Source: Jiella sonneratiae (GTDB lineage Bacteria > Pseudomonadota > Alphaproteobacteria > Rhizobiales > Rhizobiaceae). From it: 64,000 nt of DNA. Positions within the stretch are counted from its first letter, which is position 1. Each line of letters begins with the position of its first letter. The notes beneath the pieces are model-generated. The model searched no databases. It was given only the letters and a program-made list of their open reading frames with translations, and had not been told where the DNA came from. The position numbers and the translations under genes are program-made. The DNA lies in NCBI RefSeq assembly GCF_017353515.1, contig NZ_JAFMPY010000007.1, positions 162,684 through 226,683 of the forward strand, given 5' to 3'. This document shows positions 41,076 to 49,622 of the stretch, piece by piece.

Positions 41076-41144
41076 GGCGGCCGGCGGGGCGATCGGCGAG
41101 AACCGGCGACAACCGCTTGACCGCCCGATCGCCGGAGCCCTTCC

Positions 41145-41870
41145 ATGATGTTCCAGCCCCGCTCCTGCCCGCCGTTTGGATCCCTGCCGCAGGCGGCGGG
41201 AGAAGACACCGGCGCCGTCGTCACGCTGCATCCGGCCGCACGCCGGCCGGCTCCGGCGGCGGCCGTCCCGCTCCCGCAGAACGAGCCGAAAGGCGGCCCC
41301 GGCGCGCCCCGGGCCGACGCGGCCGAGGACGTCGCCGCCAGCCTCGCGGCGCTGCGGGTGCAGCTTGCCGGCCAGCGCCGGCTCTGCGACGCGCTGGAGG
41401 CGATCGCCGACGGCCTGCCGGACGGCCTCGACGGGCAGCGCACCCTCCATGTCGCGCGGCAGATCCGGCCGACGATCCGGCAGGCCCACGTCTTCGAGGA
41501 GACGACGATCTTTCCGCTCATGCGGGCGCGGTTCTCCGGCCGGCCGGAACTCGCGACGACGCTGGAGCGCCTGCATTTCGAACATTTCGAGGACGAGAGC
41601 TTCGCCGAGGAACTTTCCGAGAAGCTGATCGAATATGTCAGGCGGCGCGCCGCCATGGCGGGTGCCGCGCGCAGTCCGGTGCGCCTCGTCGAGCCGGAGG
41701 ACGCCGGTGTCCCGCGGGGCATGCCGGCCGCGGCGCCAGGCGTGGCGGATCCGGTCGCCGAGGTGCTCGGCTACATGCTGCGCGGCTTCTTCGAGGGCCT
41801 GCGGCGCCACATCGCCTTCGAGGAGGAACACCTCCTGCCGCTGCTGGCGACCGGCGGAGAGCCCCGGTGA
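41145..41870 (+). CDS. Hemerythrin HHE-domain protein
   Basis: 241 residues. The N-terminal 65 are low-complexity; residues about 65-235 form a hemerythrin-like four-helix bundle with di-iron ligand candidates: IRQAHVFEETTIFPLMRARF (H..E motif), LERLHFEHFEDESFAEELSE and LRRHIAFEEEHLLPLLATGG (H..E). Such proteins sense or store O2 or NO. It is coupled to hemN (four-base overlap) and lies under the FNR box, so it is expected in microaerobic conditions. The start at 41145 is the first ATG; a second follows directly. Confidence 0.85.
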   Translation: MMFQPRSCPPFGSLPQAAGEDTGAVVTLHPAARRPAPAAAVPLPQNEPKGGPGAPRADAAEDVAASLAALRVQLAGQRRLCDALEAIADGLPDGLDGQRTLHVARQIRPTIRQAHVFEETTIFPLMRARFSGRPELATTLERLHFEHFEDESFAEELSEKLIEYVRRRAAMAGAARSPVRLVEPEDAGVPRGMPAAAPGVADPVAEVLGYMLRGFFEGLRRHIAFEEEHLLPLLATGGEPR

Positions 41871-43240
41871 TCGCGCCCGCCGGCCGGATCAACCACCGGG
41901 CGGTGCTCGCGCGGTACGGCGCCGAGGTGCCGCGCTACACCAGCTATCCGACGGCGCCGCATTTCGGCGAAGGGGCGGGCGCCCCGCTGTTTGCGGAGCT
42001 CTGTGCGAGCCTCGATCCGGTGTCGTCGGTCTCGGTCTATCTGCACGTGCCGTTCTGCGACCGGCTCTGCTGGTTCTGCGGCTGCCATACGAAACAGACC
42101 CGGCGCTACGATCCGGTGGCCGCCTATGTCGGGACGCTGACGCGCGAGATCGCCGCGTTCCGCCGGCGCCTCGGCTTTTCGCCGCGGCTCGGCGCCCTGC
42201 ATCTCGGCGGCGGTTCGCCGAGCTTCCTCGCCGCGGACGACATGCGGCGGCTCGCCGAGGCGCTGCGCGCGGCCTTCGACGTCTGCCCCGATGCCGAGAT
42301 CAGCGTCGAGATCGATCCCTCCGACGTCACGCCCGCGGCGGTCGCCGGCCTGCGGGCGCTCGAAATGACCCGTGCCTCGATCGGCGTCCAGGACTTCGAT
42401 CCGGTGGTGCAGGCGGCGATCAACCGGCCGCAGAGCTTCGAGGTCACCCGTGACGTCATCGCCATGCTGCGCTCCTCGGGGCTCGTCTCGATCAACATCG
42501 ACGTGCTCTACGGCCTGCCGCTGCAGACCCCCGGACGGCTGGACGCGACGGTCGAGAAGGTGGTCGCGCTGCAGCCGGAGCGCGTGGCGCTGTTCGGCTA
42601 TGCCCACGTGCCGCATGTGAAGAAGCACCAGGCGATGATCCGTACGGAGGACCTGCCGGGGCGAAACGCGCGTCTTTCCGACGCCGAGCGGGCATCGCGG
42701 GCCTTCGTGCGCGCCGGATACGAGGCGATCGGCATCGACCATTTCGCCCTGCATGCCGACCCCCTCGCCAAGGCGGCCCGGAGCGGCAGGCTGCGCCGCA
42801 ACTTCCAGGGCTACACCGCCGATCCCTGCGAGACGCTGATCGGCTTCGGCGCCTCGGCGATCTCGCGCTTTGCCGGCGGCTACGTCCAGAACACGGTGCC
42901 GACGGGGCTCTATCGCGACCGCGTCGAGGCCGGCGAACCGGCCGCCGCCCGCGGCTACCGGCTGACCGGAGACGACCTGATCCGCGGCCATATCATCGAA
43001 CGGCTGATGTGCGACTTCGGCCTCGATCTCGACGATCTGGCGCGCCGCTTCGGGGCCGCCGCGGAGCCCTATGCCCGCGAGGCGCTGCGGCTTGCGGCGA
43101 CCGACCCGGACGGTCTCGTGCGGGTTTCCGGCCGCCGCTTCGCCATCCGGCCGGAGGCGCGGAGCCTTGCCCGCGTCGTCGCATCCTGGTTCGACGCGCA
43201 TCTGCGGAGCGGCGAGGCCCGCTATTCGCAGGCGGTGTGA
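41867..43240 (+). CDS. hemN: Oxygen-independent coproporphyrinogen III oxidase
   Basis: Radical SAM enzyme that makes protoporphyrinogen without oxygen, needed for haem in the cbb3 oxidase under low oxygen. 457 residues from GTG 41867, overlapping the previous gene as GTGA. The Fe-S/SAM motif is LHVPFCDRLCWFCGCHTKQT (CxxxCxxC with an additional C), with upstream RYTSYPTAPHF; then LHLGGGSPSFL, SVEIDPSDVT, RASIGVQDFDPVVQAAINRP, INIDVLYGLPLQT, FGYAHVPHVKKHQ and YEAIGIDHFAL. The C-terminal HemN domain is present (IERLMCDFGLDL). Expected to be FnrN-controlled. Confidence 0.97.
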   Translation: MIAPAGRINHRAVLARYGAEVPRYTSYPTAPHFGEGAGAPLFAELCASLDPVSSVSVYLHVPFCDRLCWFCGCHTKQTRRYDPVAAYVGTLTREIAAFRRRLGFSPRLGALHLGGGSPSFLAADDMRRLAEALRAAFDVCPDAEISVEIDPSDVTPAAVAGLRALEMTRASIGVQDFDPVVQAAINRPQSFEVTRDVIAMLRSSGLVSINIDVLYGLPLQTPGRLDATVEKVVALQPERVALFGYAHVPHVKKHQAMIRTEDLPGRNARLSDAERASRAFVRAGYEAIGIDHFALHADPLAKAARSGRLRRNFQGYTADPCETLIGFGASAISRFAGGYVQNTVPTGLYRDRVEAGEPAAARGYRLTGDDLIRGHIIERLMCDFGLDLDDLARRFGAAAEPYAREALRLAATDPDGLVRVSGRRFAIRPEARSLARVVASWFDAHLRSGEARYSQAV

Positions 43241-43266
43241 CGGCGTGCCCGCGGCAGGCGTGCCGG

Positions 43267-44091
43267 TCACTCGCCATTCGTCTTGGAAATCCCGAAGTCG
43301 GTATAGGCCAGCCGCCGCTGCCGCGTCGCGGTCCAGATCAGCCGGTTGGCCTCCAGATGGCTGTCGAGGACGTAGGCGCGATCGTGTTCGAGATGGACGC
43401 AGATCGCGCTGTAGCGGATCTGTTTCGACCTGACGCCGCGATGGGCGAGGCGGTCGCCCATCTCGCGGTCTTCCGCCCCGTAACGCATGCGTTCGTCGAA
43501 GCCGTTCACGGCGACGATGTCGCGCTTCCAGCCGGAGGCGTTGTGGCCGTTCCAGGACGGCCTGGTGGTCGTGGCGGCGTTCATGAGGCGAGCCATGGCG
43601 GGATTGCCGACGGCAAGCTTCAGATCCTTCAGCGACCTGCGTTTGCCGCGCTTCCATATCCAGGCGAGGTCGAAGACCCGGCCGCCGAGGACGTCGTCCT
43701 CGGTGACCTCGCGGCTGAGGTCGAGGGGCAGCTTGTAGTATCCCCCCGAAAGGAAGTAGCCGGCCTCGCGGAACCCCAGATGCGTCGCGACGAAGTCGCG
43801 CCGCGGGATGCAGTCGCCGTCGCTGAAGATCAGGTAGTCGGTGCTGCTCTCGGCGATCGCCTTGTTCAGGATGACCGTCTTCCGGAAGCCGTCGTCGGGA
43901 TGCCAGACATGAACCAGGGGGAATTTGAACCGGCCCTGGAAGGAGGCGAGAAGGGCGCCCGTCTCGGCAGTGGAGCCATCGTCGGCAATGACGATCTCGA
44001 AATCGGCTTCGCTCTGTGCGAGATATCCCCACAATACTTTCCGCAGCCATTCCGGCGAATTGTAAGTAGATATAATCACAGAGCATTTCAT
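43267..44091 (-). CDS. Family 2 glycosyltransferase
   Basis: 274 residues. GT-A fold: MKCSVIISTYNSPEWLRKVL, IVIADDGSTAETG (nucleotide-binding Asp), LIFSDGDCIPRRDF (DxD-like metal site), and a C-terminal galactosyltransferase-like part with WNGHNASGWKRDIVAVNGFD and ERMRYGAEDREMGDRLAHRG. ATG 44091 gives the family N-terminus. It probably adds a hexose to surface polysaccharide or lipooligosaccharide; acceptor unknown. The gene stands alone between hemN and fnrN and has an AT-rich promoter region (44092-44150, with TATAAT-like text). Confidence 0.88.
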   Translation of the reverse strand: MKCSVIISTYNSPEWLRKVLWGYLAQSEADFEIVIADDGSTAETGALLASFQGRFKFPLVHVWHPDDGFRKTVILNKAIAESSTDYLIFSDGDCIPRRDFVATHLGFREAGYFLSGGYYKLPLDLSREVTEDDVLGGRVFDLAWIWKRGKRRSLKDLKLAVGNPAMARLMNAATTTRPSWNGHNASGWKRDIVAVNGFDERMRYGAEDREMGDRLAHRGVRSKQIRYSAICVHLEHDRAYVLDSHLEANRLIWTATRQRRLAYTDFGISKTNGE

Positions 44092-44224
44092 ACTTCGGCG
44101 GGCTCCAGACGTACCGATCCGCGTCCGTATATAATATAGTTTAGACCGCCGCCATAACGTTTCGCAGAGGGAAAGAACGATGGCTCCCGTTGCGTGGCGC
44201 CGGTTCATTCAGCGGTTGCAGCCT

Positions 44225-44329
44225 TCGAGCGGGATGAGATGAGCTTGGCTCATCATCCTGCTTTATCTCGTTGTTTGTGCGTGATCTTTTGCGGTAACCG
44301 GATTCCCCCTGCCGGAATCGCGCTCTAGC
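44225..44329 (-). repeat. Dispersed intergenic repeat, copy 3 (inverted)
   Basis: Read on the reverse strand it has GATTCCGGCAGGGGGAATCC, CGCAAAAGATCACGC, AACAACGAGATAAAGC and GATGATGAGCCAAGCTCATC, aligning with the copies at 37109 and 53781. It overlaps the last codon of fnrN and so shapes the 3' end of that transcript. Confidence 0.75.
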
Positions 44330-45104
44330 CGGCGTCCACCTCGCAGCGCTCGCGCAGGCGGCTGAGGCTCGGTACGGTGACTGTCCGGTTATGTTCGACC
44401 AGGATGACCCCGGCCTTCCGGAGCTTGGTGATCTGGCGGCTGACGGTCTCGATCGTCAGGCCGAGGAAGTCGGCGATGTCGGCCCGCTTCAACGGCAGTT
44501 CGAAGCGGATCGGCCGGCCGCCGGCAATGCCGTCCGGGTCGACGTTCTCGGCGATCATCAGGAGGAAGCTCGCGACCTTTTCCGCCGCCGTCTTGCGACC
44601 GAGGGTGAGGATCCATTCGCGCGCCTCGTCGAGCTCCTCGAGCGCCTGCTGGTAGAGGCGCCGCTCGAGATCGGGCGAGGCGGCGATCATGTCGTCCATC
44701 GCCTGCTTGGGAAAGCTGCAGAGCTTCACTTCGGTCGCCGCTTCCGCCGACACTTCGCTCGACCGCCGGAACGGCCGGCCGACGAAATCCGGCGCGAACT
44801 GCAGACCGACGATCTGCTGGCGTCCGTCGGCCATCAGCCGCGTCAGCTTCACGACGCCGGAAAGCACGTTGGAATAGTGCTTCACCTCCTCACCGGCGGA
44901 GACCAGCTCGCGGTCGCTCTCGACCTTCTGCTTGACGGTATGGCGGCTGAGCTGGGTGAGCTCCACCGGCGTCAGGGCACCGCAGATGCCGCGATGCCGC
45001 GCCTCGCAGGAGCGGCAGAGAACCGGGATCTCGGAGTTGTGGATGTCGAGGCGCTCGGGTTCGGGCGCAGCATCCATCGGTCGGGACGAGGCTTCCTTGC
45101 TCAT
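44325..45104 (-). CDS. fnrN: Crp/Fnr-family oxygen-responsive regulator FnrN
   Basis: 259 residues. The N-terminal cysteine cluster VLCRSCEARHRGICGALTP, with the further Cys in VKLCSFPKQ, can hold the oxygen-sensing 4Fe-4S centre. The cyclic-nucleotide-type barrel follows (VSAGEEVKHYSNVLSGVVKL, VGLQFAPDFVGRPFRRSSEV), then the dimerisation helix and the Crp HTH: RADIADFLGLTIETVSRQIT, where ETVSRQ fits FNR-box recognition. It should activate ccoNOQP and hemN through the box at 41062. I see no clear FNR box at its own promoter. Confidence 0.93.
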   Translation of the reverse strand: MSKEASSRPMDAAPEPERLDIHNSEIPVLCRSCEARHRGICGALTPVELTQLSRHTVKQKVESDRELVSAGEEVKHYSNVLSGVVKLTRLMADGRQQIVGLQFAPDFVGRPFRRSSEVSAEAATEVKLCSFPKQAMDDMIAASPDLERRLYQQALEELDEAREWILTLGRKTAAEKVASFLLMIAENVDPDGIAGGRPIRFELPLKRADIADFLGLTIETVSRQITKLRKAGVILVEHNRTVTVPSLSRLRERCEVDAG

Positions 45105-45500
45105 GACGGTTAAGCGGCATGCAAAGCCGCCGGCTGTCAATCGCAAATACGGTTTTAAGGAGAGAGTTTTCGCTGAGCCGGACGCGCAGCGGCCGCCACC
45201 TCGGGGAACGACGGCGGAGGCGTCGCACCGCCATCGACGAACCGCTCGGGGACGTTCCTGGCCCATCCGCCCGCCGTCTCGACGACGCTTTGCGAGGGCG
45301 CGCGCCGGTCGCGCCGACGCGGCCGGATTCCGGTACCTCGACGGCTTCGACGCGACCTGCCGGAACACGCGTTCGCTCGGCCGAGGAGGGAGGCGGCGGG
45401 GAGATGGCGAGAAGAGGCGCCCGAGCGTCGGCTGCGCGGGGCCGGGGCAACGAACGATGCCGACCGGCAGGAACGGCGCGATGCGTATTTCCGGAAGGGA
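45105..45500. other. Intergenic region between fnrN and tRNA-Glu
   Basis: About 395 GC-rich bases holding the fnrN promoter on the reverse strand. Open frames are Arg/Pro-rich and lack support. No FNR box: a TTGACAG near 45135 on the reverse strand has no matching TCAA half. Confidence 0.4.
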
Positions 45501-45576
45501 TGGTACGCCCAACGGGACTCGAACCCGTGTTTCCGCCGTGAAAGGGCGGCGTCCTAGACCGCTAGACGATGGGCGC
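45501..45576 (-). tRNA. tRNA-Glu (anticodon TTC)
   Basis: 76 bases including encoded CCA. Acceptor stem GCGCCCA with TGGGCGT, discriminator A; anticodon arm CCGCC-CTTTCAC-GGCGG gives TTC; T loop TTCGAGT. Reads GAA and GAG. Confidence 0.96.
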
Positions 45577-45723
45577 GGCGACGGGGTGTATACGGATGAT
45601 TCCCGTCATCCGCAAGCGACGGCCGCAGCTTTTTCGGCGCCGTCGCCCGCCGCTTCGCGCGATGCCGTGCCGGCTGTCCGGCCGGATGCCGGGCAAGCGC
45701 CCTGCCGCCCCGTCCCGGTGCCG

Positions 45724-46800
45724 CTACCGGCGCCGGCGGCAGCGCCAGTTCCAGTCGCGTTTCGGCCCGACGTCGATGTGGATGGCGTCGGTGTGGCAAT
45801 AGGTCCCGACGCCGCCCCGGCCGGGCAGCGCGCGGACATAGGCGGCGACCGCCAGATGATCGGCGCCCGGCACGTAGAGGTCGGCCGCCTTGCAACCCAT
45901 GTGCTGGGAGCGCGTCGCACCGTTCACCGCGCGGTTGTGGGCGGGGCTGCGATAGCCCGAGGTGATGATCGCCTTGGCGCCGAAGCGGTGTTCGATCGAG
46001 CGGATCTGGGCGACCAGTTCGGACGGGAAGCACGAGGTCTGCACGTCGTCGCGGGCGACACTGAGGCCGTTGGGCGCCATCCGCGCGAAGCCGCCGAGCG
46101 AGGCGACGCGATAGGACGAGGACATCACGTCGTCGATCGCATCGGCCTCGCTCGCCGAGGCCTTCTGGCCGATCTCGAAGAGCGATGAGGGGTTGACGCC
46201 CGGCAGGTCGGCGATGCCGCCCGACGCCTCGCCGGGCTCGTCGCGCTTCAGGACGATGCGGCGGCTCTTGCCTTTCTCGGCATTGGCGAGGGGGGTGCGG
46301 GCCTTTTCCTGGGCGAACAGCGAGGCGAAGAGCGAACGCTCGCCGCCCTTCGGCTGCGGCGCATCGGAAGCGTCGCCTTCCCCGACGGTGCCGCCGGCAA
46401 AGGCGGCGGGGCGGGCCTCGCTCATGCGCTGGCGCAGCGTCGAGGCATCCGCGGTCAGCCGCGTCCCCGGCGCGGCCTCGGGCGGCAGCGCGGCCGCGAC
46501 CGCCGGCTCGCCGGCGGCCGTCTCGGCAATCGCCGCGGGGGCGGCGTCGGTCGCCTCGGCGCTGCGGGAGGCCCCGGCCGCAGGCCCGGCGGCCGCCGGG
46601 TCCTTTTCCGTCACGGCGACGGGCTTGGCGTCGCCGGCCGCCGATGCGGCACCGGACGATGCCGCCGCAAAGCCGAAGGCCGAGGTGTCGTCCACCGCGG
46701 AAACGCAGGCACCGACCAGCGGAAGCATCGCGACGAGAACGCCCGCGATGAACGACGGACCGGACATGCGGCCCGCGGCGACCCGGATCTTGGTCGTCAA
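45724..46800 (-). CDS. Lipoprotein with M15-type (DUF882/Peptidase_M15_3) D-Ala-D-Ala carboxypeptidase domain
   Basis: 358 residues. A lipoprotein-like signal (MSGPSFIAGVLVAMLPLVGA-C) is followed by a long Ala/Ser/Pro-rich low-complexity region (about 35-215), probably a flexible spacer. The catalytic domain (about 245-350) has IRSIEHRFGAKAIITSGYRS, NRAVNGATRSQHMGCKAADL with the zinc ligands His and Asp, and CHTDAIHIDVGPKRDWNW with the second zinc His. It likely trims peptidoglycan peptides in the periplasm. The domain resembles those of relatives of this order, but its long spacer is unusual. Confidence 0.85.
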   Translation of the reverse strand: MTTKIRVAAGRMSGPSFIAGVLVAMLPLVGACVSAVDDTSAFGFAAASSGAASAAGDAKPVAVTEKDPAAAGPAAGASRSAEATDAAPAAIAETAAGEPAVAAALPPEAAPGTRLTADASTLRQRMSEARPAAFAGGTVGEGDASDAPQPKGGERSLFASLFAQEKARTPLANAEKGKSRRIVLKRDEPGEASGGIADLPGVNPSSLFEIGQKASASEADAIDDVMSSSYRVASLGGFARMAPNGLSVARDDVQTSCFPSELVAQIRSIEHRFGAKAIITSGYRSPAHNRAVNGATRSQHMGCKAADLYVPGADHLAVAAYVRALPGRGGVGTYCHTDAIHIDVGPKRDWNWRCRRRR

Positions 46801-47093
46801 GCTATCCCTCTCTGCGACGGACCGCCCTGCGATCCGCCATCCCCCTTGCGTCAGACGACGCCGATTGACGTTTCGGGCGAACGTAAACGCTCAACCCGGT
46901 GTCCCGCTTGTCACCTCCGCCGTCCCGTCGCGTGCCGGTCCCCACCGGCTCCCTTTCGGCACCGCGGACGAAGCTCCGCGGCGGTGACGTGACGACAGGA
47001 CCCGTTGTCGGGCCTCGTTGTTGTCGCTTGTGTCGCCCTGGCCTTGGCGACAACCCGACATTTACAGTTTTTTTACGGCCAAGGCGAGTCGTT
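46801..47093. other. Intergenic region upstream of the M15 lipoprotein gene
   Basis: About 290 bases between the M15 gene and the VOC-protein gene. It holds the promoter region of the former on the reverse strand (46810-46890, relatively AT-rich). A T7 run at 47069 has no adjacent hairpin, so I do not call a terminator. Confidence 0.35.
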
Positions 47094-47534
47094 TCACCAT
47101 GTGCCGGTATTCGCCATCGAGGCCCAAGGTTCGGCCGGCTCCTTGGCGCCGTCCTTCTGCAGAAGTTCGAAGGAGATGTTGTCCGGCGACTTGACGAAGG
47201 CCATGCGGCCGTCGCGCGGCGGGCGGTTGATGGTGACGCCTGCGTTTATCAGCCGCTGGCAGGTGGCGTAGATGTCGTCGACCTCGAAGGCGAGATGGCC
47301 GAAGTTGCGCCCGCCGGAATAGTCCTCGGGATCCCAGTTGTAGGTGAGTTCCATCAGCGGCGCCTTGGTCTCCGCCGCCTCCGGCATGTCGGCCGGCGCG
47401 GCGAGGAAGATCAGCGTGTAGCGGCCCTGCTCACTGTCCATGCGCCGCGTTTCGACGAGGCCGAGCTTGTTGACGTAGAAGTCCAGCGACTCGTCGATGT
47501 CGGTCACCCGGACCATGGTGTGGAGATAGCGCAT
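47094..47534 (-). CDS. gloA: VOC-family protein, lactoylglutathione lyase (glyoxalase I)-like
   Basis: 146 residues. Glyoxalase I turns the hemithioacetal of methylglyoxal and glutathione into S-lactoylglutathione. Signatures: MRYLHTMVRVTDIDESLDFY, NKLGLVETRRMDSEQGRYTL, PLMELTYNWDPEDYSGGRNF, GHLAFEVDDIYATCQRLINA and FVKSPDNISFELLQK. Metal ligands His6, Glu (LMELTYN), His (GHLAFEV) and Glu (SFELLQ) are present. Length fits GloA. Confidence 0.93.
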   Translation of the reverse strand: MRYLHTMVRVTDIDESLDFYVNKLGLVETRRMDSEQGRYTLIFLAAPADMPEAAETKAPLMELTYNWDPEDYSGGRNFGHLAFEVDDIYATCQRLINAGVTINRPPRDGRMAFVKSPDNISFELLQKDGAKEPAEPWASMANTGTW

Positions 47535-47691
47535 CGTTGGCTCCTCTTTTGGCTCCTGGCGCCGTCGCCGCCCGTGTCGGGCCTTGCGCCCCGGAAACGG
47601 CGAACGGCGGATATGGGGTTCGGTCGAGACCTGGAAGCCGCGGCGAAAACACCGCGCGTCCAAGGCGGTTGGGAAAATCTCGGTTCCAGAC

Positions 47692-47724
47692 AAAATTGCG
47701 CCCCGCCGCCTTGCGGCGACGGGG
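47692..47724 (-). terminator. Intrinsic terminator after the Met/Ser-rich exported protein gene
   Basis: On the reverse strand CCCCGTCGCC pairs with GGCGGCGGGG (one G-T pair) around a GCAA tetraloop and is followed by CGCAATTTTGTC. It lies about 115 bases after the stop of the gene ending at 47839. The T-run is short, so strength is moderate. Confidence 0.6.
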
Positions 47725-47838
47725 CTGCAGTAACGTTAGGGCCCGCGCGTCACCGGCCAAGGGGCTCGGCGCACGGGCATTGCCGAAACCGGCACGAGAG
47801 CGGCGGGCCGCTCGCCCGCCGGCCCCTTATCGCCTTGG

Positions 47839-48450
47839 TTACATGGCCGACTTCGCGGCCTTCAGGGCCGCCATGCAGGCATCCTCGTTGCCGGCATCGA
47901 GCGCGCTCTGGGCGGCGGCGAGATGTTCGCTCACCATCGCGTTCTTGTCGCCCGACATGCCTTCCGATCCGCTGCCGCCCGAGGTCGAGGCGGTGGTCAT
48001 CGCCTGATCGTCGCCGGAGCCCTTCGAGCCCGCCATGGCGTCCTTGTCGGCCTTTTCGGCGGCCTGGTCGGCGCCGGTCTGGTTGCCGCCGGCCATCTTG
48101 CCCATGGCCGCGGTCGGCGCGACGCCGCTGACTTCGCCAGTCGCCTGCTTGCCGTCCTGCATGGTCGAGCCGCCGGAGGAGGCCTGGTCCGACGCCATCT
48201 TGTCGCCCGACATGCCGCCCGACGAGCCGGACGCGTCGCCGGAGGAAGACGACATGTCGTTCTTCATGCCTTCATCGGTTTTCATGCTTTGATCCGCGTT
48301 CGACTTGGCGGCCATGTCCGTCGAGCCCGACTGTCCCATTTCGGAACGCATGGACGCGAGGTCCGCGGCGCAGTCGGCCTGCGCCGCCCCGGCGGCGAAG
48401 GTGGCGGCCGTGATCGCTGCTGCGGATGCGAAGAGCTTGAAACTGTTCAT
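47839..48450 (-). CDS. Exported low-complexity Met/Ser/Asp/Gly-rich protein
   Basis: 203 residues. Signal peptide MNSFKLFASAAAITAATFAA with cleavage in GAAQADC near 26. The mature protein is mostly low-complexity: Ser, Gly, Asp, Lys and Met, with repeats such as SGDASGSSGGMSGDKMASDQ and GSGSEGMSGDKNAM. A short ordered end, SEHLAAAQSALDAGNEDACM, has the look of a helical pair, and single Cys residues at both ends could pair. I do not know its function. The methionines resemble metal-binding periplasmic proteins, but there is no clear Met motif. A terminator follows. Confidence 0.75.
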   Translation of the reverse strand: MNSFKLFASAAAITAATFAAGAAQADCAADLASMRSEMGQSGSTDMAAKSNADQSMKTDEGMKNDMSSSSGDASGSSGGMSGDKMASDQASSGGSTMQDGKQATGEVSGVAPTAAMGKMAGGNQTGADQAAEKADKDAMAGSKGSGDDQAMTTASTSGGSGSEGMSGDKNAMVSEHLAAAQSALDAGNEDACMAALKAAKSAM

Positions 48451-48788
48451 GACGTTTCTCCCTGATGGTTGGCTTTCGATGCCCTTGCCGGACAACCGTC
48501 CGCACCGGGCTTGGTTCCGATCGGGCCGGACCGCGACGAATTGCGCCCCGGCCGCCCGTCGCGCTGCCCGGCTTTCCGGGGTTTTCGCCGACCACCATCT
48601 GGTCGACCGGCCGGCTGGGCGGCCCGCTTTGCTTGCCGGACACAGGTCATACTGGCCCGACGCTCGGGCATTTGGCGAAATTCTGTCGAAACGTCCCATT
48701 TTCCTCTACGACCTCTTGCAGGCCATGGGACAGTTAATGCTAAGTTTGGAACTCGCGATTCGGTTGGCGTAAAAGGCGGAACCCCCGA
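48451..48788. other. Divergent intergenic region
   Basis: About 340 bases between the exported low-complexity gene (reverse) and the cold-shock gene (forward). It should contain both promoters and the cold-shock leader. The patch 48700-48770 is the most AT-rich. No supported gene or repeat. Confidence 0.4.
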
Positions 48789-49364
48789 ATGCCGGAGAGA
48801 CTTTCGACACGGATCCGTATCGGCGGAGACCAGGCGACCAGCGGCGACGTCGGGCTCGATGTCGTTTCCGGCCACATCAAGTGGTTCGACGCGTCGAAGG
48901 GATTCGGCTTCATCGTTCCGGACGACCAGGGGCCCGACATCCTCCTGCACGTCACCTGCCTCAGGCGGGACGGCTACGCCGCGGCACCGGAAGGCGCGCG
49001 CCTCGTCTGCGAGGTCCAGCGCAGCGAGAAGGGCCTGCAGGCCTTCCGCATCCTGTCGATGGACCAGTCGACGGCGGTCCATCCGGCGCAGCTGCCGCCC
49101 TCGCGCACCCATGTCAGCGTCGTGCCGAGCAGCGATCTCGTCCGGGCGGTGGTCAAGTGGTTCAACCGCACGCGCGGCTACGGTTTTCTGACCCGCGGCG
49201 ATGGCACCGCCGACATCTTCGTCCACATGGAGACGCTGCGCCGCTACGGCCTGTCGGAGCTTCGCCCCGGCCAGGAGGTGATGGTGCGTTTCGGGGCGGG
49301 CGACAAGGGCCTGATGGCCGCCGAGATCCAGACGGTCAACGGCTCCGGCCCGGCGGTGCACTGA
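48789..49364 (+). CDS. Protein with two cold-shock domains
   Basis: 191 residues with two CspA-type OB folds. The first (about 25-90) has [20 protein letters not shown] and [16 protein letters not shown]; the second (about 118-185) has [20 protein letters not shown] and [17 protein letters not shown]. In both the RNA-binding RNP1-like K-G-F/Y-G-F motif is kept, while RNP2 is well preserved only in the second (IFVHM; ILLHV in the first). Double-domain CSPs are typical of alphaproteobacteria and act as RNA chaperones. Confidence 0.93.
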   Translation: MPERLSTRIRIGGDQATSGDVGLDVVSGHIKWFDASKGFGFIVPDDQGPDILLHVTCLRRDGYAAAPEGARLVCEVQRSEKGLQAFRILSMDQSTAVHPAQLPPSRTHVSVVPSSDLVRAVVKWFNRTRGYGFLTRGDGTADIFVHMETLRRYGLSELRPGQEVMVRFGAGDKGLMAAEIQTVNGSGPAVH

Positions 49365-49622
49365 GAGCCCGCCAATCCGACCCGAGGGACTTCCCGGACG
49401 GGCTCTGAGCGCCGGCAGGGCCCCGTCGGCGGCCGCTCCGCGAGACGTCTCGTCCGGGCCGCCCGGCTGCCGGAAGCCTACCGCGCCGGCCATTCGGCGC
49501 CGTCCGCGCCGTCCGCGGCGCTGGCGCCGGATGAAAAAACCGTGCATGAAAGGCGGCCGGAAGGCCCTTTCGGGGCGCCGGCCGGCCGGGCCGTTGCGGC
49601 CCGGCGCCGTGCGGAGGATCGC

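Noticed and set aside
45120..45150. An FNR box in the fnrN promoter
   Set aside because: A TTGAC half-site is present but the partner half is absent, so autoregulation through a standard box is unsupported.
47060..47080. A terminator around the T7 run
   Set aside because: The nearest stem (GTCGCC/GGCGAC) ends about 20 bases before the T-run, so it does not form an intrinsic terminator.
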